Below, piece by piece: positions 8,219-19,595 of a stretch of 64,000 bases of DNA. Position 1 is the stretch's first letter, and every line of letters starts with the position of its first letter. The notes beneath the pieces were generated by a model that had not been told where the DNA came from, searched no databases, and saw only the letters and a list, made by a program, of their open reading frames with translations. This DNA comes from Rhynchopus euleeides (lineage: Eukaryota > Euglenozoa > Diplonemea > Diplonemida > Diplonemidae): positions 2,170,001-2,234,000 of the forward strand of contig OY723244.1 of NCBI GenBank assembly GCA_963210315.1. The letters run 5' to 3'. A program made the translations under genes and the position numbers.

Positions 8219-10738
8219 ATGCCTGACAGTGACAAATATGAATACTTCCCGTATTGTACGCCTGAGGATGGCTTTGCCGCTACGTCACAGCGTGCAGCAA
8301 GGCGGTCCCTGCGAGGTGGGTTGGGGACGCTTGCACTTCTGCTGTCCATTGCGTGCCCTGGGCTGATTGTGTACTGCTTCAACAGGGACGGGCCCTACTA
8401 CACGGCACACCACGCAGATGCAGAGGTCGTCAACATCTGGGACCCGTGGCGCCAGCCCGAGCCGTGGCACGAGGACGGGCTGCTGCGGTGCACGTCGCTG
8501 AACGAGACCAACCAGATGAATGATGACCTGAACAGCACAACCACCACACAGACCAACCAGACGAATGATGACTTGAAAAACACCTCCACACAGACGTGCC
8601 CTGTAGCACGCTCCATACAGAGGACAGAGCAGTCACTATCCGCCATGCGTATCACGGCGGTGTTCGTGTACCCTGTGACAGCGGTTGCACGCCCCGTCGT
8701 GCTCGGGTGCGCCTTTGCAGGGGTGCTGAAGGACTCGTGGCTGTACCTCCTGCAGGCAGCGGTGGGGATGTGCTCCACCTTTGCTTTTGCCGTGCTCTTC
8801 GACTTCGCACCGCCGGGTCTGCCGCCTCGCTGTGATCCGCGATATGAGCGCTGTGATCCGCGATATGATGGCGGCTGGGTGGTGGTGTGTGCCCTCCCGT
8901 CTGTGGTGTGGCTTGCTGTCCGTTTCGAGTTTGTCTTCTGTTTCGCACAGCTCGCTCTGGCGAGCTATTTCCGTTCTCTGTTCCTCGGTTTGCTTCGCAG
9001 ATCCTTCTTCTTTGTTACGAGTATCCCCTTGGTCCTGTGTCCGTTTAGCCCTGGTGGGAACATTGTGTGGCTGACGGACGCGATCACTCTCCCCGGGATG
9101 TGGCTGTTAGGCGCTGGTTCATTCGATACAGCTGTCATGGTTCTCCTATTCCATTTCGCTGTCTGGACCACCGTCTACTACTACGCAGGCTACGACAGCC
9201 ACTTTGGATCCTTTGTGATAGACACCACCTGGCACACCCCCCCTTCTGGGTTGCGTGTGCTCTTCCCGATGCTGATGCCTTGTCTGCTTATCGTGTCCTT
9301 GTCTCGCGGAATCAGGCCTCCGACCGATGGGGCCGGGCACCGCGGCTCCACAGGGCGGGAAGGCGACGACCTGGACCCCGCCTACGACCTCCCCGAGGAA
9401 GCAAGCGGCTACGAAAGCTGCCCCGAAACGACAGGGGCAGCTCTCCAGTGTGACACCAGGGACGGTGTGCAGCTGCACCTGCGGCTGCCCAACAGTGTGC
9501 TGGTGCCGGTGGGTCTGGGCAGCGACGCCACGCTCGGGGTGCTGCGCCTGCGTGCCGCAGACGCCCTCGAGGTGGAACCCATGCAGGTGCGGGTGCGGCT
9601 TGCCCTCTGCGGCGAGACCGTTGCCGGGTGCAACGCCACCCCACTGCGCGACGTGCCGGGGCTGGAGGCGGGTGCCACGTTAGATGTCTACACGCAATTC
9701 ACGCGACACACGGTACTGTCAGACCCTTGCCACTACATGGACCTAGCCTGTCAGCAGGACGACGCGCAGTCCGCACGGCGTGTGCTCGAGACCTGCCCTG
9801 CCGACCCTGTACTCGGCACTCAACTGGATGACCACGAGCGTACCCAGTACACACTGACTCTGCTGGAAACGCTGATCTACAACCACGTACGCTACGGCTG
9901 CCGCGGTGTGGTGTGCTGCGCCCTGCTGGAGGGGAACCTCGCCAGTGCAGCAGCTGTCGTGAGGCTCCTGTTGCAGACCAAGCAGGAGTCGGCCTTGCGT
10001 GTCATCCAAGAGTCAGGTGTGCTGGACAGGCATGGCTTCTACGGTGCGTTTCATGATGTGCTGCACTGGACACACGTGGCATTCTCTTCCGCCGACGGTT
10101 CCCCGCCAGCCGATTACACGGAACTGGCCGTCATGTGTCCAGGCTTTCTCGAGAGCACCGCATGCGATCACAACTACATTGCCATGCATGAATTCAGATG
10201 TCACGGACCTTTATTCGATGGGGACTACCCTTCCCTGTGGAGGCAGCTTCACGAGGCGGGGTGGCGGTCAACACCCTCTGCAGTGCAGCAGGCAGGCGAG
10301 TCGCAGCCCTCCTTCTTCGAGATCAACCTGGTCACAATCATGCTCTTGGCTGACGGGATGCGTGTGCGTGACCTGCCACACGTCGTACTTCGCCTGTGCT
10401 GTGTGCCTCTGATGCTCCTGCTGTACGCATGCCTTGCAGGTGCGGCCATCGCCGTGCACGCGACACGCGGCACGCAGGGAGCGGATCCGACAGGCGGGTG
10501 GTTGTTCGTTGCCTTCCTCTGCATTGCCAGTGTGACCATCGCAGTCGAGCTGCTGCCGGAGTGGGTGCGGTGGCTGGTGGTGCTGAAGGTGTGCGGCACA
10601 CGCACGTCACAGCCACCTGCAGGCACGCAGGACGTGGAGCTCGTTGAGGAGCAGACTGAGATGGAGATGCCTCTCCTGGACCAGAGCAGTGTGTCTCCTG
10701 CTCATGCACATCCACACCGTGACGTCCTGTCAGTGTAA
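8219..10738 (+). CDS. Polytopic membrane protein with internal ubiquitin-like domain
   Basis: 839 residues; I do not recognise the family. Hydrophobic segments near 35-54, 145-170, 174-196, 219-245, 255-277, 290-320 and 343-362, then a large soluble part, then two more at 721-746 and 759-779. The loop 55-144 holds four N-glycosylation sequons (Asn95, 105, 113, 121) inside a small tandem repeat, which suggests it is lumenal or extracellular. Residues ~416-492 look like a UBL fold (VQLHLRLPNS ... DVPGLEAGATLDVYTQ). Residues ~505-600 have helical pairs reminiscent of ankyrin repeats (MDLACQQDDAQSARRVLE; LLEGNLASAAAVVRLLLQ), which is only a suggestion. A tandem RCDPRYERCDPRYD occurs at 204-217. 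The tail has an acidic dileucine-like EMEMPLLDQ, a possible endosomal sorting signal. Confidence 0.8.
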   Translation: MPDSDKYEYFPYCTPEDGFAATSQRAARRSLRGGLGTLALLLSIACPGLIVYCFNRDGPYYTAHHADAEVVNIWDPWRQPEPWHEDGLLRCTSLNETNQMNDDLNSTTTTQTNQTNDDLKNTSTQTCPVARSIQRTEQSLSAMRITAVFVYPVTAVARPVVLGCAFAGVLKDSWLYLLQAAVGMCSTFAFAVLFDFAPPGLPPRCDPRYERCDPRYDGGWVVVCALPSVVWLAVRFEFVFCFAQLALASYFRSLFLGLLRRSFFFVTSIPLVLCPFSPGGNIVWLTDAITLPGMWLLGAGSFDTAVMVLLFHFAVWTTVYYYAGYDSHFGSFVIDTTWHTPPSGLRVLFPMLMPCLLIVSLSRGIRPPTDGAGHRGSTGREGDDLDPAYDLPEEASGYESCPETTGAALQCDTRDGVQLHLRLPNSVLVPVGLGSDATLGVLRLRAADALEVEPMQVRVRLALCGETVAGCNATPLRDVPGLEAGATLDVYTQFTRHTVLSDPCHYMDLACQQDDAQSARRVLETCPADPVLGTQLDDHERTQYTLTLLETLIYNHVRYGCRGVVCCALLEGNLASAAAVVRLLLQTKQESALRVIQESGVLDRHGFYGAFHDVLHWTHVAFSSADGSPPADYTELAVMCPGFLESTACDHNYIAMHEFRCHGPLFDGDYPSLWRQLHEAGWRSTPSAVQQAGESQPSFFEINLVTIMLLADGMRVRDLPHVVLRLCCVPLMLLLYACLAGAAIAVHATRGTQGADPTGGWLFVAFLCIASVTIAVELLPEWVRWLVVLKVCGTRTSQPPAGTQDVELVEEQTEMEMPLLDQSSVSPAHAHPHRDVLSV

Positions 10739-11367
10739 CCCTGTTCAGCATCTGCTTGTCTGCATTTCATGAGGAGCCAGAGCCACCCGCTGCAGAGTTG
10801 CGGGTGGGTTTCTGGCTGACTTTCTGTGACAAACGCACCGTGCTCAGAACGAACACCATGTTCAGAACGAAAAAGGGAGCAATGTTTTGTTCACCTACAC
10901 TCCCCAACGTGCAGGTGACCAGAAGGTTGCACAGACAAAACAAATAAAACCTGGCAGTGATTTTCACACCATAGGTCTGGACCTCTGGCCTCTTCTGGGT
11001 GCGAACGCAGTCTTTCCGATCTTTGCGATTAGTGTGCGCACATTCAGGCCAACCTTCATCAGCCCACCCTGGTGGAAGCGTCAGTGACTCTCTCTCAGTA
11101 CAGAGGCCAAAGAGTATCCTGTAGATTTTTTGAGCACATTTATGATGTGTAGAATGCGACGATCCTGCTCCTTTTCTGTGTCTAGCTATCTCGTGTTCAC
11201 ATGTGCTCCACACCCACTTCAAATCAGAATCTGAACGTATATCAACCAAAATCTGAAAAACCGTATACTTTTTCAAAATTTTGAGTAAATGGCACTCCGC
11301 TACACCTTTTTCAACATTTTTTTTTATCGTGTAACGTACCAGGGTATAAGATATACTTTTTTTCTGC
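10739..11367. repeat. Intergenic region with degenerate dispersed repeats
   Basis: 10914-11130 is distantly similar, in reverse, to 49440-49620 (shared GTGCGCACATTC and CCAACCTTCATCAGCC, then the GGTGGAAGCGTC terminal motif at 11071). 11126-11225 is repeated in inverse at 34890-35010 (CACATGTGCTCCACACCCAC, ATCTCGTGTTCACATG). AT-rich sequence follows to 11367. No gene seen. Confidence 0.55.
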
Positions 11368-11611
11368 ACATAACACACCTGTGTGGTACGGGAAATGCTA
11401 CGAGGAACGCGATGGACTCGGGACTGCTGCTGGCCTCTCTTGCTATGGTTTACTTATGTTTCGTGCTCCACCTGCTCCACCTCATTCTGCACTTCAGATG
11501 ATCCACTTCACGTGGGTTACGGGGTTTGGGACAACGATGATATGTTGTGTCCGACGACAAGGTAAGGTAAGCTCATCGAGGTACACCAAACCGGAGTTGT
11601 CAAATCAAAAA
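11368..11611 (+). repeat. Dispersed repeat X, copy 1 (contains 29-residue hydrophobic ORF)
   Basis: About 244 bp, repeated without visible change at 16273-16515 and 63320-63563. It begins GCACATAACACACCTGTGTGG and ends near CCGGAGTTGTCAAATC. Each copy has an ATG-started frame of 29 residues (here 11412-11501) that would be a single membrane span (MDSGLLLASLAMVYLCFV...). All copies are the same, so there is no evidence of selection on it. Confidence 0.8.
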
Positions 11612-11659
11612 AGACACACCGCCCGAGAGGCAATTGGTGTGACACAACAGCGATGACAC

Positions 11660-12932
11660 AATCACTCTGCCCGAGGGGGCGCGTTTTTAGCGACCGAGAC
11701 CTCCTCTCCTGACTGAGGGACACACGATCTGACCGTCCGAGAGACGCAGCATTCTACCCTGCCCGAGGGGCACCCACTCTCCTGACCGAGAGACACGCAG
11801 TCTTGCCCGAGGGGCACCTGGTTTCCTGACCGAGACAATATTCTGCCCGAGGGGCACTCACTCTCCCGACCGAGAGACACGCAGTTTTGCCCGAGGGGCA
11901 CCTGTTCTCCTGACCGAGACAATATTCTGCCCGAGGGGCACCCACTCTCCCGACCGAGAGACGCAGCATCTCGCCCGAGGGGCACCTGTTCTCCTGACCG
12001 AGACAAAACTTTTGCCCGAGGGGCACCCACTCTCCCGACCGAGAGACACGCAGTCTTGCCCGAGGGGCACCTGTTCTCCTGACCGAGACAATATTCTGCC
12101 CGAGGGGCACTCACTCTCCCGATCGAGAGACACGCAGTTTTGCCCGAGGGGCACCTGTTCTCCTGACCGAGACAATATTCTGCCCGAGGGGCACCCACTC
12201 TCCCGACCGAGAGACGCAGCATCTCGCCCGAGGGGCACCTGTTCTCCTGACCGAGACAAAAATTTTGCCCGAGGGGCACCCACTCTCCCGACCGAGAGAC
12301 ACGCAGTCTTGCCCGAGGGGCACCTGTTCTCCTGACCGAGACAATATTCTGCCCGAGGGGCACTCACTCTCCCGATCGAGAGACACGCAGTTTTGCCCGA
12401 GGGGCACCTGTTCTCCTGACCGAGACAATATTCTGCCCGAGGGGCACCCACTCTCCCGACCGAGAGACGCAGCATCTCGCCCGAGGGGCACCTGTTCTCC
12501 TGACCGAGACAAAAATTTTGCCCGAGGGGCACCCACTCTCCCGACCGAGAGACACGCAGTCTTGCCCGAGGGGCACCTGTTCTCCTGACCGAGACAATAT
12601 TCTGCCCGAGGGGCATCCACTCTCCCGACCGAGAGACGCAGCATCTCGCCCGAGGGGCACCTGTTCTCCTGACCGAGACAATATTCTGCCCGAGGGGCAC
12701 TCACTCTCCCGACCGAGAGACACGCAGTTTTGCCCGAGGGGCACCCGTTATCCTGACCGAGACAAAACTATGCCCGAGGGGCACCCACTCTCCCGACCGA
12801 GAGACGCAGCATCTCGCCCGAGGGGCACCTGTTCTCCTGACCGAGACAAAAATTTTGCCCGAGGGGCACCCGCTCTCCCGACCGAGAGATACACAATCTT
12901 GCCCGAGGGGCACCAAATCCCGACCGAGAAGA
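11660..12932. repeat. Minisatellite with 253-bp higher-order repeat
   Basis: Alternating monomers of roughly 40-45 bp built on GCCCGAGGGGCACC and GACCGAGA. Blocks of six monomers repeat every 253 bp (blocks starting at 12012, 12265 and 12518). Many monomers contain a short inverted repeat, CTCTC-CCGACC-GAGAG. Long open frames exist on both strands, but 253 is not a multiple of three, so the same words appear in every frame; I read the array as non-coding. Confidence 0.9.
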
Positions 12933-13379
12933 CGACCCTCACACCATGCTCGTGTCAGGTCTCAAGAGGGCCGAAGCCGCGGTTGAGGACAACAACACCC
13001 CCACGCACTGGTTCTAATAAATGACGGCGAGGTGCACGGGGGGATCAGCACGAAGGAGGGGCGCAAAAAGATGGGGATGATGACGCCGTGGTGTTCAAGG
13101 TGGTCCTCCGCCGCTTATGAACGTGACAGCGGGACAGCGCTGCGCCCGTGGCCGCAGCGGATTGAGGACATTCCCATCAGCCATCGAGACTATCACCGCG
13201 CCTCGCCGAAAACCTGCTTCACGCTTGATCGCGCTCAAGGTTTCCAAACGCATACTTCAGCTGGAGGTTCCGTCACAGAGGCGCTGACAAAGGCGGGACC
13301 AAGAGCAACAGTCGGGTGCTGATAAATGGGTCGATACTGATGCAGCAAAGTGACGTCAGTGATATCCAACTCCTACTTT
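12933..13379. other. Spacer between two minisatellites
   Basis: Unique-looking sequence of ~450 bp between the arrays. Short open frames only, without recognisable motifs. Confidence 0.5.
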
Positions 13380-14135
13380 CCTGACCGAGACACGATCTTG
13401 CCGAGGAGCATCGGACCGAGACACCCACTTCTGCCTGAGGGGCACCTAGCCGAGACGCATTTTTCCTGCCCGAGGGGCATCTCGCCGAGACATTACCTGC
13501 CTGAGGGGCACCTGGCCACGACATACCTACAGCTTACGCTTGCGGGGCACCCTGCCTGAGGAGCACCTGGCCAAGACATACATTTCCGCCTACGAGGCAC
13601 CCTGCCCGAGGGGCACCTGGTCAAGACACACACTTCCGCCTACGGGGCACCCTGCCCGAGGGGCACCTGGCCAAGACAGACACCTCTGCCTACGAGGCAC
13701 CCTGCCCGAGGGGCACCTGGCCAAGACATACACTTCCGCCTACGAGGCACCCTGCCCGAGGGGCACCTGGCCAAGACAGACACTTCCGCCTACGAGGCAC
13801 CCTGCCCGAGGGGCACCTGGCCAAGACATACACTTCCGCCTACGAGGCACCCTGCCCGAGGGGCACCTGGTCAAGACATACATTTCCGCCTACGGGGCAC
13901 CCTGCCTGAGGGGCATCTGGCCGCGACATACACTTCCGCCTACGGGGCACCCTGCCTGAGGGGCACCTGGCCAAGACGCACATTCATGCCCGAGGGACAC
14001 CGGGCCGAGACATTACATTCCCTGCCTGAGGGACACCTGGCCGAGACACATTCCTGCCGAGGGGCACTCACTCCCGACCGCGAGACGCAGGATTTTGCCT
14101 GAGGGGCACCTCCTCTCCTGACCGAGACACAACCC
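13380..14135. repeat. 50-bp minisatellite related to the preceding array
   Basis: The core (13560-13980) has an exact 50-bp period: GGGCACCTGG recurs at 13611, 13661, 13711, 13761, 13811 and 13861. Units read CCTACGAGGCACCCTGCCC then GAGGGGCACCTGGCCAAGAC. Edges (13380-13560, 13980-14135) are degenerate. It shares the GCCCGAGGGGCACC word with the 253-bp array. Confidence 0.9.
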
Positions 14136-16210
14136 CGCCCAGCACAGTACCGAGGGGCATTTACGCTTTCGACTGGAATACCGAGCCTGACCCGGGGAGA
14201 CACAATCGTGCCACAATCGTGAGGGGCATACTCTCTTGATTGAGAAATACACCTTTTTTGCCCGAGCGACGGCACCTGAAGGCGGAAGGGTGGCCTGTCA
14301 CACACAGCCTGCCAGATCCAGCTCGAGCACGGTGACGCGACGTGAGCTTTCCGAGGGCGACAGTTTTCGTGTACCAATGCAACGCCCCCGGACACGCCCC
14401 TGAGAAGCCGGCACGTCTGTCGTGCCCAGCTTATCTGCGCGAATGCCGACTACGCGCACCCCGGCGTCAAGCGGATGCCCGCACACGCCCCAAGCGGGGC
14501 ATACTCCGTCGAAGCATAGTCTCCCTGCCGGGGGACACACATTCAAGTCTGCATTATTCACAGGGGTCAGGGGGAGTTCCGGGCGTCTGTGGCCCGGTGT
14601 TGAGACGTACGACCTCACAGTTCCATGCAGGGAAGGGGAGCTGCTGACTGGACACCTGCGAGGTGCCGTGGGACATACACAGAGATCAGGTATCCAACAC
14701 AGCCGAGACGCTCTCCCAAGCTGCACTGCTCGGGGAGCAAAAGAAGCAGCGACTGAGAGACGCGTCCGCATCGCCTGTGTCAGCGGTGCCGCCGCTGAGG
14801 GGGTCCACCGAAACCGCAGCCATGGCAGCGGGCCGAGATCATTCCACAAGGTTGGGGGGCAGTCAGCCAGTCTTCCCGAGTACCCAGCAGCCTACTCGAC
14901 AAGCCCGAACAGCGACTGCAGCGTGCGACAAGCTCCGGTCCGCGGGGACTCACCTCTCTCATTAAGAAGGCGACTCCGAGAATCCTTCTGGCATGCCCAC
15001 ACCTCCAGGGCCTCGAATTTCCTCACGCACCGGGAAATACGCCCTCCACACTGAGTCCGGGCGTTACCACTGAATCGACGCCACGTGGGGCCACAGGGCC
15101 TCCGTTTGATGCGCTGTCTACGAGGCGGGCGATGGGGCAGGTACAGTGGGGATCAGCTCAGTGGGAAGGGGGCCGCAGGAACGTGTTGTCCACCGCTCGA
15201 GCGGAGTTCAGGAGACGACAGTGCGCGCGATCGCCCTCTTTCACCCAGAAGGGCCGGCACCTCTCACACCTACCCCTGGGCACTCCATGCAGCGTCTCCA
15301 GTGCGCCATGAAGAGGCGCGTTGGGCTTCACCCCGCAACTCGCTCGCAGCCAGCGAAGACCGGAGAGGACACAGAGAGCCACAGAGCGATCGAGATCACG
15401 CCGGAAAGCACCGGGTGTTGGCCGGGCTCCCGAAGGGCGAGAGTTTAAGACGGCCGGACAGTAGACTGCTGCGGAGGAGCTGGGAGGCGAGTTTCAGACT
15501 GTGATTTCTCGATCCGCCGAGCCCTGTCCCCAGGCGAGAGCTGCCGGGTCATGGTGGCTGAATATGCACGAGCGTCGCGGTGGTGGTGCTGGGAGCGCAC
15601 CAGAGGACTGTCACGCTGAGGGGCTGGGCATGGCCACTGACTACCTGGATACGGCCGTCTCAGTGCATCGCCCGGGGTGCAAAACGACATCGAGGATGTC
15701 AGGAAGAAGGGTCATGTGGGCACACACCAATATGTCGGAGACGTGAAGAAGCCTCGAGGGGAAGGGTTCCCCAGGGGATGGAGGATCCCGAAGAGGTACA
15801 GGGTGAGGATTCCAACACCCGGAGTGGGAAACGCACCAGACGTCGGGGGTCAGCCAAGAGCGGGTGGTTGCAGCACAGGCGGGGCTGTGTGCAACCTTTG
15901 CCCCCTTAGTTTCGCCGGGTTGAGACGCATCAACTCTCTCGCCGGGTGCGGCAACTGGAGAGACAGGCATGTTGTCGATAGGGCACACCAAGAATCACGA
16001 GGCTGACCACACGACGGCGGCACACGGCCGAGGCAGGCGGATCCCCTCAGCGAGTGAGGTTCGATCGTTTTCCGTACAAGGTGCTCGTGACAACGTAGAA
16101 AACGGTACATTACCATCGGAGGGATGCATACGATGGGCGACGGAGCCTGATCACTTCAATAGTAGACCGTTCGCGCGGCGTCCCTAAGTCCTTGGGTCCT
16201 AAGGGTCCTG
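14136..16210. other. Gene-poor region after minisatellites
   Basis: No protein I recognise. The longest frame (14422-15054, 210 codons) has no motif and no visible relative in the window. The first ~130 bp hold decayed minisatellite words (GAGGGGCATACTC). Confidence 0.5.
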
Positions 16211-16632
16211 GGTGGAAGCGTCCAATGCAACACTCACAGCATAGAGGCCAAGTGTTTCTCGTAGTATTTTGCACATAACACACCTGTGTGGTACGGGAAA
16301 TGCTACGAGGAACGCGATGGACTCGGGACTGCTGCTGGCCTCTCTTGCTATGGTTTACTTATGTTTCGTGCTCCACCTGCTCCACCTCATTCTGCACTTC
16401 AGATGATCCACTTCACGTGGGTTACGGGGTTTGGGACAACGATGATATGTTGTGTCCGACGACAAGGTAAGGTAAGCTCATCGAGGTACACCAAACCGGA
16501 GTTGTCAAATCAAAAAAAAATATGGGGGGGGGGGGTTTTTCAAAGTGCAAGAGGTGGAGCCCGTTCAACAGGTGGAAGCGTCCAATGCAACACTCACAGC
16601 ATAGAGGCCAAGTGTTTCTCGTAGTATTTTGG
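16211..16632 (+). repeat. Composite repeat Y-X-Y
   Basis: A 62-bp sequence Y (GGTGGAAGCGTCCAATGC through GTTTCTCGTAGTATTTTG) at 16211-16272 runs directly into repeat X (16273-16515). A short A-run and G-run, a linker (CAAAGTGCAAGAGGTGGAGC) and a second identical Y (16571-16632) follow. This gives directly repeated ends, like a miniature LTR- or split-direct-repeat element. Y also occurs at 49440-49500 (minus), 63615-63674, and degenerate at 11071-11131. The 29-residue hydrophobic frame is at 16317-16406. Confidence 0.8.
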
Positions 16633-16667
16633 CGCCGTTTTCCGGTTTTTCTGGTTTTGAAAATTTT

Positions 16668-16692
16668 TCGCGCGCGCCTTCGGCGCGCGCGA
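16668..16692. other. Perfect GC hairpin
   Basis: An 11-bp perfect stem TCGCGCGCGCC / GGCGCGCGCGA around a TTC loop, immediately 3' of the composite repeat and a short AT-rich stretch. Function unknown; it could be a transposon-end structure or a transcript-end structure. Confidence 0.7.
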
Positions 16693-18795
16693 CCCGCGCA
16701 AACCCTCCCAGAATCTGAGAGGGCCCGGTGCCTGCGCGCTTCCTGTCGTACTGAGGCTGCTTGGTGGGGCAAGCGCATCAGGTTCTATTTTTCTTCTACG
16801 GACTCTTAGCACCAGGGTGCCGGTCTGGGCCAAAAAACCGGTCTGGTGCAATTTTTTTACACAGGGGGGTCTGGGGGGCGGAGCCCCCCAGCCGCCGGAG
16901 GCCATGGTAGTGAACATCTGTTCCCTGCAGTCTGGATTCGCTTGGAAGTAGGAAGGCTTCGCTGTGTCGCATCCCGGCCAGCAGGAGATCGCTGGTTCTT
17001 GAGGGTTCAACCTTCAGGGTGGAGGAGGACGGGGGAGCGACCACTCGTGACAGGTGTGCGTTGTGGGTGGAGTGGGTGCACGAGATCTCTGCAGTGTGTC
17101 CGGCCACGTAGAGCCCAGACCACCTCTCTGCACATTGGATCAATATCACACGACCGACCGTCTTCTCCAGCTTCACCTGGGGCAGGACTGGAAGCCCACC
17201 ACCACGTGCTCATGTCGTGTACGTACACATTCCGTTATCGAGGAGATGCACCTAGCTGTGACGACAGGCAACAAACAAATCTCATCCGTTAGTTGCCCCC
17301 AATAGGCTTGGCGACCTTCAAGGCTGCTTGAAAGTCGTTCGTGTTCTCGTCTCAGCCCTCCAGACAAGCAGATCTGTCTCGAGTTGGTGGGCTGTCGCCA
17401 TGTATTCGATGGCACCGAGTGACGCTGCACAGAGGCATCTCCAGTACAGACTGCAGTCTTAGACTCCCTCTTAGACACTCGCTAGGGTGGCTGGAGTCCA
17501 CCATGTGTGCACTTTCAAAACAGAAGAGACCTGCATGACGAGGGCACCACCACCCACCGGGCCACCCGCTAGGTCCATTTTTTCTTCTCCGCTTCTCTGC
17601 CTTCTTTGGACTATTTGAGCTCTGTGCGGATCACGATGGGGTCACTTTCTATTTTTTTATGGCGTTTTTTCTGACTGTTTTACTGTCCCAAAGTCAGTGC
17701 GTTGACGCTTCCACACACACTTACAAACCCACTTGCCTGATGAAGGGGGTGGTGTGTAGAGCACGTTTGGCAGAGCTGAATGACACTTTCCGCGCGAAAG
17801 TCGTGTGCGTAAAAAAAAACGCCAAAAATGAGACCGACCTTTTTTTTTTTCAGAAAACCGGGAACCGGGAAACCCTGGTTTTGAAAACCGGAAAACCAGA
17901 CCTATCTTATCCCCTGAACGTACGGAATTGGCGCTTTTCAGGACAATAATTTTTCCAAAAAAAATATTTTTTTTTGGTGGAGAAATTCGGAAAAACTGTT
18001 TTTGCCGATATTTTCTTCGGAATTTCACCCCCGCGGATCGCCACAAAAAGACCCGGTTTTTGACGGAATTTGAGAGTTGAGCTCCGTAGATTACACCATA
18101 AAAAAATCGGTGAATTTAGTGGAGTACAGTCCAATTTACTGCTGCCCAACCACTATAACCAACTTTCCTAAGGAAAATCCCCCCAAAAATCGACCCAAAA
18201 ATGGGTCCGTCTCAGGGAGGCGTCCGGGCCGGAAACAAAATTTTTCCGGCCCAAAAATGTGATTCCTGTGTAGTTTTAGTGAGAACCTTCCCAGGAAAAA
18301 AAAATCGGTGACTTTTGCGGTGTATAAGGCCTCCTACACGGGGTCCCAAAGTACACAAAAATAGCCGAAAATAGCCGAAATCCTGGAGCAATTGAGAAAG
18401 TCAGGGGAGAGGTGGGGGCAGTGATCTCGTGCCAGGGCTGGCAGGGGGGGCCGCGGCCCCACCTCCCTTTTTCTGTAATTTTTGGGGAGGGTGGGCCGCC
18501 AGGGGTGGCATGGCCCACCTACCTCGGCCCTACCTTGGCCCTACCTCAATATTTTCCCCGTCGAATTTTGCGGATGGGTCAGATTTTGGGGCTTTTGGGT
18601 TCGGCCTTGTAGCCGAGTTTTCACGCGCAGCGTATGAAAACCCAACGCCATCATGAGCAGGTGTACCAGGTGCTGGGGGCTTGGTGGTGCTCATCGAAGC
18701 GCACCGTCAGGCACTCATCAGGTCAAGCGAAGGATCATCCCCGCCTGGAATGTGCAACAGCACCAACCGGTGTGGGGATTAGCCTTCGAGGGATT
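16693..18795. other. Non-coding region with AT-rich islands
   Basis: 16860-16910 holds a GC-rich inverted-repeat motif (CTGGGGGGC-TCC-GCCCCCCAG type) that returns at 18815-18860 and, decayed, at 28985-29030. 17690-17810 is a reverse, diverged relative of the repeat at 24393-24580 (shared CCAAACGTGCTCTA, CCTTCATCAGGC, GAAGCGTCAACGCA). 17820-18520 is AT-rich with many AAAACCGG / CCGGTTTT words. No gene is supported. Confidence 0.55.
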
Positions 18796-19595
18796 TTAGG
18801 ATGTTCACTACCGTGGCCTCCGGCGGCTGGGGGGCTCCGCCCCCCAGACCCCCCTGTAGCCTGTTAGCTTTGCTGCCGTTCCTGAACACGGCGCGCTGGC
18901 AAAGTTACTCGGGATTGCAGTTTTGCAAGTTTTTTTTTTGCCCAACGATTTTGCCCGACCCCCAGCGAGACCACTGGGTGGGGGGCCTTCAGGCCATTCT
19001 GCACTGCCCGGGGAAGCAGGGTGATGTTGGTGACATTCCATGACCTCTTGCATTTGAAGCAGGCCATGTTTGTGTTTCACATGATTCAGATGAGTTTTCC
19101 TGTGCATGGAAGGTGGTGGATTCGCAGGCAATAAGAAGCAAAAAAAGCACTGTACAAAAGCCTACCAAGGGGGGTGAGAACTGCATCTGGGAGTAAATTG
19201 TCTTCCACTACACCTTTTTCCCCGATTCTGGCCGCATTTGATTCCGTTGCTACCATAGCTTTCCGAGATTTTTTGAAAAAAAAATTTCCCGGCCAACCTC
19301 ACCAGTCAAATTGGGATGCGCATCCGCATCCCAATTTGAACCCAACAGGGGGTATGGAAATTTAGTCATTCTTAGTCACTTTTAGGCGATTTACGCGCGG
19401 TTTTTCGGCTGGGGAAAAGAGAGTAAGATTTTCGAAAAAAATCGATTTTTTCGCAAAAAATCGCATTGTGTCGTAGTCGCGCGTAGTCACCCGTAGTCGC
19501 CAGGTCGAGGTTCCCAGATTCCATACCCCCCCGGGGTACTGAATTACCGATTTTTCGACATGTCGAAAAAAAAAATTTGGCCGAAAAAAAAATTT
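18796..19595. other. Non-coding region with GC hairpin and palindromes
   Basis: A GC hairpin motif at 18815-18860 sits next to AT-rich stretches. 19551-19570 is a perfect 20-bp palindrome, TTTTTCGACATGTCGAAAAA. 19579-19605 is a second long inverted repeat, GGCCGAAAAAAAAA / TTTTTTTCGGCC. No gene seen. Confidence 0.6.

Noticed and set aside
11662..13024. Open frames of 100-280 codons on both strands of the 253-bp minisatellite
   Set aside because: The repeat period is not a multiple of three, so the same words occur in all frames; explained by sequence composition.
14422..15054. 210-codon frame in the gene-poor region
   Set aside because: No motif, no relative, low-complexity composition; other frames there are also open.
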